Part shown: piece by piece, positions 35,513-44,447 of the stretch
Position numbering within the stretch: position 1 is the stretch's first letter
Layout of the letters: every line of letters begins with the position of its first letter
NCBI RefSeq assembly: GCF_014489115.1
Contig: NZ_JACTAH010000001.1
Span: 558,001 to 622,000 of the forward strand
Length of the DNA stretch: 64,000 nucleotides
Direction of reading: 5' to 3'
Origin: Thauera sedimentorum
Lineage (GTDB): Bacteria; Pseudomonadota; Gammaproteobacteria; Burkholderiales; Rhodocyclaceae
The notes under the pieces: generated by a model
What the model was told of the DNA's origin: nothing
Seen by the model: the letters and a program-made list of their open reading frames with translations, nothing else
The model's database searches: none
Position numbers and translations under genes: made by a program

Positions 35513-36762
35513 TGGCGGGCGCTCCGTTCGTCTGCAGGATGGCTGGCGGCCATCCCCGCCACCAGCCTCAGCCAGTAGGCCCGGCTGTGATAGGGCGGGA
35601 ACGGTGCCGGCCGGATGGCGGTTTCCGATATCTCGGTGGCGTCGAACTGGCCGTCCGGCCGCGCGTGGCCGACGAACACCCGCCGCCAGGCGTGTCGGGT
35701 CGTGCTGTCCACCGCGACGATGCCCGCCGGGCCGGAGAGGCTGGTGTGCGCCACGCTGCGGCTCACCTGGCCGGGATCGATCGTGCCGGCCCGGCGCGCG
35801 GCGGCGGCCCACAGCATGAGTCCGGTATGGCTGGAGACCACCGGGTCGCTGCTCACCCGGTCCGCACCGAAACGCTGGCGCAGGCGGGCCACGAAGCGGG
35901 CGTTGGCCTCGCCGGGAAGACTCTGGAAATAGCCCCACACCGCGTGATGTGCCGGGTGGTGGGCCGCCTCGCCGATCATGCGCAACTCGGGTTCGGCGAC
36001 GCTGAACGACACCACCGGCAGCTCGCCCAGGCCGGCTCGTGCGAGCGCATTGAAGAAGTGACGGTTGCCGACGCCGTTGATGGTGTTGAGCACCACGTCG
36101 GGACGGGCCTCGCGGATATCCCCGACCAGAGCGTCGAAATCGGTGGCGGCGAGTGGCAGGTAGCGTTCGGCGACCACTTCCCCGTCGCCCGCGCGGGCCA
36201 GGTCGCGGATCAGGCGGTTGGCGGTGCGTGGGAAGACATAGTCGGAACCGGCCAGGTAGATCCGGCGGCCAAAGCGCTCCATGGCCCAGCGTGCCCCCGG
36301 GATGATCTGCTGGTTGGGCGCCGCCCCCAGGTAGACGATGTGTTCGGACTGCTCCATGCCCTCGTACTGCAGGGGGTAGAAGAGCAGCGAGCGGTGGCGC
36401 TCGACCACCGGCAGCACCGCCTTGCGGCAGACCGAAGTCCAGCAGCCGAACAGGGCTTGCACGCCCTCCTGGCGGATCAGGCGTTCGGCCTCCTGCGCGG
36501 CGTGCGTGGCATCGGAGCGGCTGTCGACCACGACCAGCTCGAGCGGCCGCCCGAGGACGCCGCCCGCGGCGTTGAGCTCCTCCGCCGCCAGCTGCAGGGC
36601 CTCGACCAGGCGGCTCTCGCTGTCGGCCATGACCCCGCTGAGCGCATGCACCACGCCCAGGCGCACCGGCTCGGGTGCGGGCTGGCGCAGGCCGAGCCAG
36701 ATGACTGTGGCGGCCAGCGCGGCGAGCAGCGGCAGGAGTACTCGATAAGGCAGGGACGTCAT
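35509..36762 (-). CDS. Periplasmic type 1 solute-binding protein of the amide/urea (AmiC/UrtA-like) group
   Basis: A 417-residue protein with an N-terminal hydrophobic signal or anchor (about 7-24, no clear lipobox). The Peripla_BP_5 fold follows: LGVVHALSGVMADSES, LIRQEGVQALFGCWTS, LLFYPLQYEG. The LxYPxxYEG and CWTSxxRK features are typical of the short-chain amide/urea binding branch. No ABC permease or ATPase gene is adjacent. Instead the stop codon overlaps the start of the GGDEF-EAL sensor, pointing to a signalling rather than a transport role. That role is inference from gene order. Confidence 0.82.
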   Translation of the reverse strand: MTSLPYRVLLPLLAALAATVIWLGLRQPAPEPVRLGVVHALSGVMADSESRLVEALQLAAEELNAAGGVLGRPLELVVVDSRSDATHAAQEAERLIRQEGVQALFGCWTSVCRKAVLPVVERHRSLLFYPLQYEGMEQSEHIVYLGAAPNQQIIPGARWAMERFGRRIYLAGSDYVFPRTANRLIRDLARAGDGEVVAERYLPLAATDFDALVGDIREARPDVVLNTINGVGNRHFFNALARAGLGELPVVSFSVAEPELRMIGEAAHHPAHHAVWGYFQSLPGEANARFVARLRQRFGADRVSSDPVVSSHTGLMLWAAAARRAGTIDPGQVSRSVAHTSLSGPAGIVAVDSTTRHAWRRVFVGHARPDGQFDATEISETAIRPAPFPPYHSRAYWLRLVAGMAASHPADERSARQ

Positions 36763-36893
36763 GGCGGCCGGGGGGATGGAACCCCCGAACTATGCCAGTT
36801 CGCGCCGCTGCCGTGGTGCGGCAAACCGGGCGTTTGCGGGAATAATCCGCGTTCAGGTCATGGTTATCGATCTGCCGGCAGGTGCCGGCCGGA

Positions 36894-38192
36894 TCAGGCG
36901 CTGGCCGGGCGGCTGCTCGGCTGCGGCGGGCGCGGGCTGCGGGTGTAGCGCGCCATCGCCAGGTCGTCGGCGCGGATCGCCGGATTGCGGCCGGTGACCA
37001 GGTCCGCCACCAGGCGCCCGGAGCCGCAGGCCATGGTCCAGCCCAGGGTGCCGTGGCCGGTGTTGAGATACAGGCAGGGGATGGGCGTGGCGCCGACGAT
37101 CGGCGTGCTGTCCGGGGTCATCGGGCGCAGGCCGGTCCAGAATTCCGCCTTCGGCAGGTCGCCGCCGCCGGGGAAGAGGTCGTGCGCCACCATCTCCAGC
37201 GTGGCGCGGCGGCGCGGGTTGAGCGACAGGTCGAAGCCGGCCAGTTCCGCCATGCCGCCCACGCGGATGCGGTCGTCGAAGCGGGTCACCGCCACCTTGT
37301 AGGTTTCGTCCAGCACGGTGGACACCGGCGCCGCCTCGGCGTCGACCAGCGGCACGGTGAGCGAGTAGCCCTTGACCGGATACACCGGAATGTCCAGCCC
37401 GAGCTGCTGCAGGAAGGGGCGCGAGTAGCTGCCGAAGGCGAGCACGTAGCGGTCGGCGGTGAGGCGCTCGCCGCCCACGCGCAGCGCGGCGATGCGTCCG
37501 CCGTCGAGCTCGAAGCCGTCCACCGCCTGGCCGTAGCGGAACTGCACGCCCAGGCCTTCGGCCATTTCGGCCAGCCGGCGGGTGAACAGCGCGCAGTCGC
37601 CGGTCTCGTCGTTGGGCAGGCGCAGGCCGCCGGCGAGCCGGTCGCGCACCCGGGCGAGCGCCGGCTCGGCGCCGGCCAGGCCGTCGCGGTCGAGCAGTTC
37701 GAAAGGCACGCCGCATTCCTCCAGCACCGCGATGTCGCGCGCGGCGGCCTCCACCTGGGCCTGGGTGCGGAACAGCTGCAGCGTGCCGCGGGTGCGTTCT
37801 TCGTACTGGATGCCGGTCTCGGCGCGCAGCTCGCGCAGGCAGTCGCGGCTGTACTCGGACAGCCGCATCATGCGTTCCTTGTTCACCGCGTAGGCGGCCG
37901 GCGTGCAGTTGCGCAGCATGGCGGCCATCCAGCGCAGCTGGAACAGGCTGCCGTCGGCGCGCAGGGCGAGCGGGGCGTGGCGCTGGAACAGCCACTTGAT
38001 CGCCTTCAGCGGAATGCCGGGCGCGGCCCACGGGGTGGAGTAGCCGGGCGACACCTGGCCGGCGTTGGCGTAGCTGGTTTCCAGCCCCGCGCCGGGCTGG
38101 CGGTCCAGCACGGTGACTTTTGCGCCCGCGCGGGCGAGGTAGTAGGCGGTGGTGGTACCGATGACGCCGCTGCCGAGAACGATGACGTGCAT
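36894..38192 (-). CDS. dadA: D-amino acid dehydrogenase, FAD subunit
   Basis: A 432-residue flavoprotein of the DAO superfamily. The N-terminal dinucleotide fold is [18 protein letters not shown] (about 3-20), followed by the DadA-typical [23 protein letters not shown]-terminal [14 protein letters not shown] and [16 protein letters not shown] motifs bind FAD. It oxidatively deaminates D-amino acids (D-alanine) at the inner membrane and feeds the respiratory chain. It diverges from an Lrp/AsnC-family regulator gene, the usual arrangement for dad genes. No alanine racemase gene (dadX) follows. Confidence 0.94.
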   Translation of the reverse strand: MHVIVLGSGVIGTTTAYYLARAGAKVTVLDRQPGAGLETSYANAGQVSPGYSTPWAAPGIPLKAIKWLFQRHAPLALRADGSLFQLRWMAAMLRNCTPAAYAVNKERMMRLSEYSRDCLRELRAETGIQYEERTRGTLQLFRTQAQVEAAARDIAVLEECGVPFELLDRDGLAGAEPALARVRDRLAGGLRLPNDETGDCALFTRRLAEMAEGLGVQFRYGQAVDGFELDGGRIAALRVGGERLTADRYVLAFGSYSRPFLQQLGLDIPVYPVKGYSLTVPLVDAEAAPVSTVLDETYKVAVTRFDDRIRVGGMAELAGFDLSLNPRRRATLEMVAHDLFPGGGDLPKAEFWTGLRPMTPDSTPIVGATPIPCLYLNTGHGTLGWTMACGSGRLVADLVTGRNPAIRADDLAMARYTRSPRPPQPSSRPASA

Positions 38193-38255
38193 GTCTGCCT
38201 CCGTGGGGCTATGCTTGCCTTGAATGTGCGAAGTCTAGAAGGCAGTTCGCAGCGA

Positions 38256-38289
38256 AATTCACTTATATCGATCTATCTGATAGTGAATA
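38256..38289. promoter_or_regulatory. Palindromic operator between dadA and the Lrp/AsnC gene
   Basis: AATTCACT at 38256-38263 is mirrored by AGTGAATA at 38282-38289 (one mismatch). A second perfect dyad CTATCTGATAG lies inside at 38273-38283. The AT-rich centre in otherwise GC-rich DNA and the position 40 bp from the regulator start make it the probable binding site of the divergently encoded Lrp-type regulator. Lrp-family proteins bind such 15-30 bp imperfect palindromes. Confidence 0.55.
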
Positions 38290-38328
38290 CTTCCATTGCG
38301 AGCCTCGTTCTCCCCGGATGGAAGTGAA

Positions 38329-38796
38329 ATGCGCGAACTCGACCGGACCGACCGGAAAATCCTCGACATCCTGCAGAAAAATGCCCGCATCGCGATGACC
38401 GAACTGGCCGAGAAAGTGGGCCTGTCGGCCACGCCGTGCACCGAGCGGGTGCGCCGCCTGGAGCGCGAGGGCGTGATCACCGGCTACCACGCCCACGTCA
38501 ATCCGCACGCGCTCGGCCGCGGCCTGCTGGTATTCGTGGAGATCAAGCTGTCGGCCAAGTCCGGCGAGGTCTTCGAGCGGGTGAAGAACGAGATGCGCTA
38601 CGTGCCCGAGGTCATGGAATGCCACCTGGTGTCGGGGGATTTCGACTACCTGGTGAAGGCGCGCATCGCCGAGATGGGCGAATACCGCCGCCTGCTCGGC
38701 AACATCCTGCTCAAGCTGCCGGCCGCGGCCGAGTCGCGCAGCTACGTGGTCATGGAGGAGATCAAGGAGACGCTGTACCTGCCGGCCGAGGGCTGA
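38329..38796 (+). CDS. Lrp/AsnC-family transcriptional regulator
   Basis: A 155-residue protein: an N-terminal winged helix-turn-helix (about 5-60: DRKILDILQKNARIAMTELAEKVGLS) followed by a RAM ligand-binding domain (about 70-150: LLVFVEIKLS, VMECHLVSGDFDYLVKA). ATG at 38329 is chosen because the family starts just before MRELDRTDRKIL. It probably controls the divergent dadA in response to an amino acid such as alanine. This is the known role of Lrp or DadR in proteobacteria and is inferred here. Confidence 0.92.
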   Translation: MRELDRTDRKILDILQKNARIAMTELAEKVGLSATPCTERVRRLEREGVITGYHAHVNPHALGRGLLVFVEIKLSAKSGEVFERVKNEMRYVPEVMECHLVSGDFDYLVKARIAEMGEYRRLLGNILLKLPAAAESRSYVVMEEIKETLYLPAEG

Positions 38797-38807
38797 AGGA
38801 GGGCGCT

Positions 38808-38879
38808 GTAGGAGCGACCTTGGTCGCGATGCGGCGCTCGTTTCCCCGCAGGCCGCATCGCGGGCAAGCCCGCTCCTAC
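38808..38879. repeat. GTAG-type REP pair (complete inverted units)
   Basis: The left unit starts GTAGGAGCGACCTTGGTCGC and the right unit is an inverted ATCGCGGGCAAGCCCGCTCC ending in CTAC. Together they form a 72-bp cruciform-capable element between the Lrp/AsnC gene and a second REP. In the transcript it may act as a terminator or a barrier to 3-prime decay. Confidence 0.85.
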
Positions 38880-38922
38880 CCGTACACGGCCCACATCACC
38901 GGCAGGCGATTGCGCACTTCTT

Positions 38923-38962
38923 GTAGGAGCGGCCTTGGCCGCAATCGCGGGCTTGGCCTACA
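38923..38962. repeat. GTAG-type REP element, shorter pair
   Basis: The left unit starts GTAGGAGCGGCCTTGGCCGC. The right unit is a shorter inverted copy ending CCTAC. It abuts the preceding REP pair, giving a small cluster. The TAG stop codon of the minus-strand hypothetical gene (38958-38960) lies inside the GTAG of the right unit, as with the REP at 32 kb. Confidence 0.75.
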
Positions 38963-39941
38963 GCACCAGCAGGCGGTCGCGCAGTTCGCGGGCGCGGGTG
39001 AAGGCCGCGCGGGCCTCGTCGCAACGCAGGCGCACCGGCTGCACCACGTGGCGGCGGCGGTCGCGGCCGATGGCCTCCATGAAGCGGATGCCGACTGCGT
39101 CGCTGCCGGCGGCCATGCCGTCGGTGGCCATTGCGCCGCGGCGGTCGACCAGCAGGTCCACCGGGTCGAGGTGCAGGGCCTGCTCGGGCTGCATCAGGAA
39201 GTCGGCCAGCGCGCGCAGCAGTTGGGCGGGCAACAGGGCGTCGGCCTTGCGGCGCAGGCAGTCGTCGAGTTCGGCGATGCGCCGGGTCAGGCACTCCGCA
39301 TCGGGGCGGCCGCGGCGTCCGTACATGCGCGCCTTCTCCATCTCGCGCTCGAGCGTGAGTTGCTTGCGCTCTTCGCGCGCCGCGGCGACGTGGTCGGCAA
39401 AGGTCTGCAGCAGGCTGTCGAAGGCCGCTGCGCGTTGCACCGCCTGAGCGGTGGATGCATCCACCGCTGGCAAAACCATGGTGTGTTCGGAAAAGTACAG
39501 CAGGCACTGCGGCACGTCGGTGGCGATCATACTGCCCTGGCTGGCGACCCCCAGCACCTGCTTGCCATGCCGGCGCGCGGCCAGCAGCGCGTGGAAGTGT
39601 TCGTGTTGCCAGGCGGCCGGTTCGTCGACGAACTCGCGCAGCGCGGCACTGCGTCCGATGGTCGCGGCGATGTCGTCGGCCGAGGCGAACAGGGCGTGCA
39701 CCAGCGGATCGGCGGAGAAAGCCTGCCGGTCTACATCAATCGCCTGGGGGAGCGTCTCGACCAGACCGCTGCAGTAGGCCTGCGCATGGGCCACCGGCCC
39801 CGCCAGGCGGCGTTCGAAGTCGTTCTCCGCGGTAAGCCCGCCACCCACCAGTTCGCCCACCCGCGCCAGCCCGGCGCGCACGGTGGCGTCCGGCTCCGGG
39901 GCGGGCGCCAGCCAGGAGGTGAGTGTTGCAAGCAGGTTCAT
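38958..39941 (-). CDS. Hypothetical protein, 327 residues
   Basis: I do not recognise a family. ATG at 39941 is chosen; an earlier in-frame ATG at 39998 would extend into the divergent promoter. The protein is soluble and mainly helical, with a probable coiled-coil stretch in the middle (AAREERKQLTLEREMEKARM) and a charged C-terminal half. A short motif SQGSMIATDVPQCLLYFSEH precedes it. It diverges from the DUF1992 gene across 86 bp. The stop codon is embedded in a REP element. Confidence 0.7.
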   Translation of the reverse strand: MNLLATLTSWLAPAPEPDATVRAGLARVGELVGGGLTAENDFERRLAGPVAHAQAYCSGLVETLPQAIDVDRQAFSADPLVHALFASADDIAATIGRSAALREFVDEPAAWQHEHFHALLAARRHGKQVLGVASQGSMIATDVPQCLLYFSEHTMVLPAVDASTAQAVQRAAAFDSLLQTFADHVAAAREERKQLTLEREMEKARMYGRRGRPDAECLTRRIAELDDCLRRKADALLPAQLLRALADFLMQPEQALHLDPVDLLVDRRGAMATDGMAAGSDAVGIRFMEAIGRDRRRHVVQPVRLRCDEARAAFTRARELRDRLLVL

Positions 39942-40027
39942 CGCGCGGTACTTGGTGCGGGGCAGCAAAGCCCCGACTTTAGTCCCTGTGCGGCGCAATG
40001 CAAGTACCGCTCACTACAATCGAGAGC

Positions 40028-40339
40028 ATGAAGGTCTTCGACATCCTGGCCGAGCAGCGCATCCTCGATGCGCAGCGCCGCGGCGAGTTCGATGGGCTGC
40101 CCGGAGCGGGGCGGCCGCTCGATCTCGCCGACGATCTCCTGGTACCGCCCGAACTGCGGATGATGAACCACATCCTCAGGAACGCCGGCGCGGCGCCGGC
40201 GGAGATCGGTATGCGCCGCGAGATCGCCGCATTGCGCGCGGAGATCGCCGCAACGCCCTCCGGGACGGTGCGCGACGAACTGCGCCGGCGTCTTGCCTGG
40301 CTGATCGTGCAGCTGGGCGAGCGCAGTCGCGACGCCTGA
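40028..40339 (+). CDS. DUF1992 (DnaJ-homologue subfamily C member 28 conserved domain) protein
   Basis: A 103-residue protein almost entirely covered by the DUF1992 domain: FDILAEQRILDAQRRGEFDGLPGAGRPLDL is diagnostic, followed by LRMMNHILRNAG and a C-terminal helix. Function is unknown; in eukaryotes the domain occurs with a J-domain, which is absent here. Start at 40028 fits the family N-terminus. A TACAAT -10-like hexamer lies only 8 bases upstream, so the transcript might be nearly leaderless. Confidence 0.85.
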   Translation: MKVFDILAEQRILDAQRRGEFDGLPGAGRPLDLADDLLVPPELRMMNHILRNAGAAPAEIGMRREIAALRAEIAATPSGTVRDELRRRLAWLIVQLGERSRDA

Positions 40340-40482
40340 GAATGTGTGAATAAATCTACTGCGCGGGCCGCTGGCGGCGTTGCGCGGTGCTCGCTCCCTC
40401 GCCTATCCATCTGATATGTCTCGGTCGCTGTGCGCCGCGCGCCTTGCCACCGACCCGCTCGCTACGATTTCTTCACACATTC
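40340..40482. repeat. 143-bp inverted-repeat element (MITE-like or large hairpin)
   Basis: Ends are 17-bp inverted repeats (40340-40356 and 40466-40482, one mismatch: GAATGTGTGAATAAATC against its complement). They fill the gap between two convergent genes. The interior is GC-rich and non-coding, with further short inverted segments. It is not related to the REP elements. It could be a non-autonomous mobile repeat or a bidirectional terminator. Only one copy is visible here. Confidence 0.6.
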
Positions 40483-40490
40483 TGAGTCGT

Positions 40491-41474
40491 TCAGCCGCCG
40501 CGCAGCTGCAGGATGCTGCTCTTGCGCGTCTCGTCGGCGGGGAAGACCCGGCCGCTCAGCAAGGTCTCGAAGATGTGCTCGAAGACCACGCCGGGCCGGC
40601 CCTTCTTCGTGCCGGAGCGGAAGTAGCTGTGCCCCTTGGGCGGATCGTAGGCGGTGTTCACCTCGTCGCAGTCGATCGCGTAGACGTTCTTCGGCGTGAG
40701 GTCCATGTCCTCCGGGCCGGTGTGGCCCAGTCGTCGCGAGGCCACCGCGTTGCGCACGTTGGCCACCTTGCTCGCGCGCAGCGCCAGGTCGTCCGAGGCG
40801 TAATAGACCACCACGTTGCGCGAGGTGTGGCTGATCAACTCGCCCGCGTGGCCGCGGTGCAGGGCTTCGTTGACGATGTCGGCGGCGACCAGGAAGGTGT
40901 TGCGGAACAGCAGGGGCAGGCCCTGCGGCAGGTCGTAGCGGTGCCAGTTGGCCAGCGTCTGGCGCAGCACGCGGTTGCCCATCGAGTGCGCCAGCACGTT
41001 GATGCGCTTCAGGCAGGGGTCGTCTTCCGGGTTGTACTCGGGCGAGGCGCGCCACTCCATGAACTTCTGGAACATGCGCGCCAGCGCGAAGGCGCTCTGG
41101 TCGGCCGCCTTCTGGTCGTCCCAGTAGTCCTTGACCACGCCCAGGTCGTTGTCGCACGGCCAGATCACCGGCACCACCAGCACTTCGCCCTGCTTTTTCC
41201 GGTCGCACAGCCCCTGGAATTCCCCGGCCGCGGCGAACACGTCCTCGGGCAGGTTGGAGAAACCATGGATGTAGAGCAGCACCTGGCGGTGCTTCGCGGC
41301 CTTGAGCCCGGAGAGCAGGGCCTTGCTGCCGATCTCCTCGTAGCGCCCCTTCTTCTTGCGCCGGCAACAGAAGAAGGCGCGGTTCGAGGCGTTGTTGCCG
41401 AGGTCGAACTCGAAGTCGCGGTTCAGCTCCGGCTCGGTGTTGCGGGTGGGCATGCGGCAGGTGATGAACAGCAT
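40491..41474 (-). CDS. Alpha/beta hydrolase of the DUF900 family
   Basis: A 327-residue protein with an alpha/beta-hydrolase core: oxyanion strand LLYIHGFSN, nucleophile elbow VLAHSMGNRVL (Ser in AHSMGN) and a late Asp/His region (CDEVNTAYDPPKGHSYF). No signal peptide. DUF900 hydrolases are esterase-like, with few characterised members. A CCRRKKKGR basic patch near the N-terminus is unusual. It converges on the DUF1992 gene through the inverted-repeat element. Confidence 0.8.
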   Translation of the reverse strand: MLFITCRMPTRNTEPELNRDFEFDLGNNASNRAFFCCRRKKKGRYEEIGSKALLSGLKAAKHRQVLLYIHGFSNLPEDVFAAAGEFQGLCDRKKQGEVLVVPVIWPCDNDLGVVKDYWDDQKAADQSAFALARMFQKFMEWRASPEYNPEDDPCLKRINVLAHSMGNRVLRQTLANWHRYDLPQGLPLLFRNTFLVAADIVNEALHRGHAGELISHTSRNVVVYYASDDLALRASKVANVRNAVASRRLGHTGPEDMDLTPKNVYAIDCDEVNTAYDPPKGHSYFRSGTKKGRPGVVFEHIFETLLSGRVFPADETRKSSILQLRGG

Positions 41475-41594
41475 GGCGCGTCCTCCGGTTATGCACTGAT
41501 ACTAGATTCCGCCTGCGCCGATGCAAGCCAGCTGCGCGGTTACAATGCCGGCATTCCCGCCGTGTTCGCCCGCCCCCGCCGAGGGGCCGTCAAA

Positions 41595-43031
41595 TTGAGC
41601 CGATCCGACCCGTCCTCCGTTCCGTTGTCCCCGCTCGAGGCGCGCTGGCTCGCCGAGCTGGTGCGCCGCCGCGAGGAGCGCGACGGTCCGTTGGAGGACG
41701 CGCAGGTCAACGCCGCCGCGCTGGCCGCGGACGGTGACCTGGAAAACCGCATCCTGCGCCGTGCGGAGGCGCTCGGCGCGCGCGAGGGCTGGCGCGACGC
41801 GCTGCTGCGCTGGCGGGGCCGCGCGCGGCTGATGCTGCTTGCGGCCGCGGTGCTGGCGCTGCTGGCCGGCTTCGGGGCGGCGGCCGGGGTGCTGGGCGAC
41901 GGCAGCCGGCCGGTGAACGTGGTGTGGGCGGTGGGCGGGCTGCTCGGCGTGCATCTGGCCAGCCTTGTGCTGTGGCTGTTGTGGACGGCGCTCGCCGGGC
42001 GCGGACAGGGGTTGTCCGCTGGCGGCCTGTTCGGCCGCCTGTGGCTGCGGCTGGTGGCGCTGGCCGACCGCAGCGCCGCGGCGGCCGACCTGCCGGGCGC
42101 GCTCGGCGGCTTGCTCGGGCGTGGGCGTGCCGCGGCCTGGGGGCTCGGGGCGGTGAGCCACGGCCTGTGGGCCTTGCTGCTCGGCGGCGCGGCGCTCGGC
42201 GTGCTGGTGCTGCTCGCCACCCGGCGCTACGGCTTCGTGTGGGAAACCACCATCCTGCCGGCGGATGCCTTCGTCGCCTTCGCCGCCTGGCTGGGCGCGC
42301 TGCCCGGCGTGCTCGGCTTCCCGGTGCCGGATGCGGCCACGGTGGCGGCCAGCGGCGAGCAGGCAATGCAGGCCGAAGCCGGGCGGCGCGCCTGGGCGGG
42401 CTGGCTGCTCGGCAGCTTGCTGGTCTATGGCGTGTTGCCGCGCGTGGTGCTTGCCGCGGGGTGTGCGCTGCTGTGGCGGCGGGCCACCGCGGCGCTTGAG
42501 CTGGATCTTTCCCGTCCGGGCTACGCGCGGCTGCGCTTCCGCCTGCAGCCGGCGAGCGAGCGCCTGGGGGTGAGTGACCCGGCCCCGGCAGGGCTGCCTG
42601 CGCCGCAGCGCCACACGGCGCACGCGGTGGTCGATGGCGAAGCGGTGCTGCTCGGCCTGGAACTGGACGCGGCCGAGCCCTGGCCGCCGGCCTGCGACGA
42701 AGCCGGCTGGCCGGCCGGGCTTCACGACGGCGGCCGACTCGACAGCCGCGAGCAGCGCCACGCCGCGCTGGCGGCGCTCGCCGGGCGCCCGCCGCAGCGC
42801 CTGCTGGTGGTGGTCGATGCGCGCCAGACGCCGGACCGCGGCAGTCTCGGCTTCATTGCCGAGCTGGCCGACCACGCGGGCGAAGCCCGGGTGTGGGCCC
42901 CGGGTGGCGGGGCGCGCGCGGCGCAGTGGGCCGCGGGGCTTGAGCGCATCGGCCTGTCCGCCGATCTCTTGAGCGCGGCGCCGGCGAGCGTGCGCGCCTG
43001 GCTGGCGGGCGACAGCGGAGCGAGCACATGA
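41595..43031 (+). CDS. DUF2868 membrane protein
   Basis: A 478-residue protein. The likely start is the TTG at 41595 with GAGGGG eight bases upstream; no ATG or GTG fits better, and the open frame upstream is antisense of the hydrolase gene. Four or five hydrophobic segments lie between residues about 75 and 300, followed by a soluble C-terminal part (LLVVVDARQTPDRGSLGFIAEL). A TACAAT -10-like site lies at 41541-41546. Its stop overlaps the next gene as ATGA. DUF2868 proteins are regularly paired with the DUF3482 GTPase; their function is unknown. Confidence 0.8.
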   Translation: MSRSDPSSVPLSPLEARWLAELVRRREERDGPLEDAQVNAAALAADGDLENRILRRAEALGAREGWRDALLRWRGRARLMLLAAAVLALLAGFGAAAGVLGDGSRPVNVVWAVGGLLGVHLASLVLWLLWTALAGRGQGLSAGGLFGRLWLRLVALADRSAAAADLPGALGGLLGRGRAAAWGLGAVSHGLWALLLGGAALGVLVLLATRRYGFVWETTILPADAFVAFAAWLGALPGVLGFPVPDAATVAASGEQAMQAEAGRRAWAGWLLGSLLVYGVLPRVVLAAGCALLWRRATAALELDLSRPGYARLRFRLQPASERLGVSDPAPAGLPAPQRHTAHAVVDGEAVLLGLELDAAEPWPPACDEAGWPAGLHDGGRLDSREQRHAALAALAGRPPQRLLVVVDARQTPDRGSLGFIAELADHAGEARVWAPGGGARAAQWAAGLERIGLSADLLSAAPASVRAWLAGDSGAST

Positions 43032-44401
43032 ACGCCATCCTGCGCGTGGCCGTGGTCGGCCACACCAACACCGGCAAGACCTCGCTGCTGCGCACCCTGG
43101 CGCGCGACACCGGCTTCGGCGAGGTGTCGGACGCGCCCGGCACCACCCGCCATGTGGAAGGCCTGCGCCTGTTCGCAGACGGGGTGCCGGTGGTGGAGCT
43201 GTTCGACACCCCGGGCATGGAGGACGCCATCGCCCTGCTGGAATTCATCGAGGCGCTGGCCGCGCCCGGCGAGCGCCTCGATGGCCCCGAGCGGGTGGCG
43301 CGCTTCCTCGCCACTCCTGAAGCCGGCGCGCGCTTCGAGCAGGAGGCCAAGGTGTTGCGCCAGCTGCTCGCCAGCGACGCCGGGCTGTACGTGGTGGATG
43401 CGCGCGACGCGGTGCTGGCCAAGCATCGCGACGAGCTGGCCATCCTCGCCGGCTGTGCGCGCCCGCTGCTGCCGGTGCTGAACTTCGTCGCCGCAGCCGG
43501 GGCGCGCACCGAGGAATGGCGCGCTGCGCTCGCCCGCCTGGGCCTGCATGCGGTGGTCAGCTTCGACACCGTGGCGCCGGCGCTGGACGGCGAACGCCTG
43601 CTGTTCGACACCCTGGCGACCCTGCTGCACGGCCATCGTCCGGCGCTCGCCGCGCTGGTCGAGGCGCGCGCCCGGGAAGCGGACGAACGCCGTGCCGCGG
43701 CGCGCCGGCTGGTGGCGGAACTGCTGGTCGAACTGGCGGCGCGCCGTGACATCGTCGCCGAGGAATCGGAAGCTGCCCTGGGCGCCGCGGTCGAGCGCCT
43801 GCGCGCCGCGGTGCGCGCCCGCGAGCAGGCCTGCGTGGACGCCTTGCTGCGTCTCTACCGCTTCCGCCCGGACGACGCGCGCGCGGCCGAACTGCCGCTG
43901 GCCGACGGGCGCTGGGACGACGACCTGTTCAACCCGGAGACGTTGCGCCGCATGGGCGTGCAGCTGTCCACCGGGGTGGCGGCCGGCGCGGCGGCCGGGG
44001 TGGGCATCGACCTGATGACCGGCGGCCTCACCCTGGGCGCGGCGGCCGCCCTCGGCGCGCTGGCCGGCGGCCTGTGGCAGGCGGTGGGCCACTACGGCGA
44101 GCGCATCGCCGCCAAGCTGCGCGGGCACCGCGAGCTCAGCGTTGACGACGCCGTGCTGCGCGTGGTGGCGCTGCGCCAGACCCAGCTGCTCGACGCGCTG
44201 GAGGGCCGCGGCCACGCCGCGCTGGCGCCGATCGAAGTGGGCGGCACGCCGGCCGGCAGCGGGGACGAGGTGGTCGAACGCTGGCGCGACGGTCCGCTGC
44301 CGCATGCCCTGCAGCGCGCCCGGGCGCACCCGGAGTGGGCCAGCGCAGGCGACGACGCGCGCGAGGCGGCGGTCGAGGACCTGCTCGCCGGGATGCTCTG
44401 A
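43028..44401 (+). CDS. Era/TrmE-like GTPase with C-terminal DUF3482 domain
   Basis: A 457-residue protein. G1 is GHTNTGKTS (11-19), G2-like TTR follows at 38-40 and G3 is DTPGMED (59-65). The G4 position reads PVLNFVAA rather than NKxD, so base specificity may be altered. The C-terminal half has a Gly/Ala-rich amphipathic region (GVAAGAAAGVGIDLMTGGLTLG) that may insert into or pair with a membrane partner. Translational coupling to the DUF2868 membrane protein (ATGA) suggests a complex. Confidence 0.85.
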   Translation: MNAILRVAVVGHTNTGKTSLLRTLARDTGFGEVSDAPGTTRHVEGLRLFADGVPVVELFDTPGMEDAIALLEFIEALAAPGERLDGPERVARFLATPEAGARFEQEAKVLRQLLASDAGLYVVDARDAVLAKHRDELAILAGCARPLLPVLNFVAAAGARTEEWRAALARLGLHAVVSFDTVAPALDGERLLFDTLATLLHGHRPALAALVEARAREADERRAAARRLVAELLVELAARRDIVAEESEAALGAAVERLRAAVRAREQACVDALLRLYRFRPDDARAAELPLADGRWDDDLFNPETLRRMGVQLSTGVAAGAAAGVGIDLMTGGLTLGAAAALGALAGGLWQAVGHYGERIAAKLRGHRELSVDDAVLRVVALRQTQLLDALEGRGHAALAPIEVGGTPAGSGDEVVERWRDGPLPHALQRARAHPEWASAGDDAREAAVEDLLAGML

Positions 44402-44447
44402 AGGGGGCGGCTGCGGCGCGCGTGAGAATCGCGGCCGGAACCGACCC

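Noticed and set aside
32021..35938. A longer 1305-codon frame starting at 35938 for the GGDEF-EAL gene
   Set aside because: The first 142 codons are out-of-frame translation of the binding-protein gene with Arg/Pro bias; the GTG at 35512 overlaps the upstream stop and is directly followed by a membrane span.
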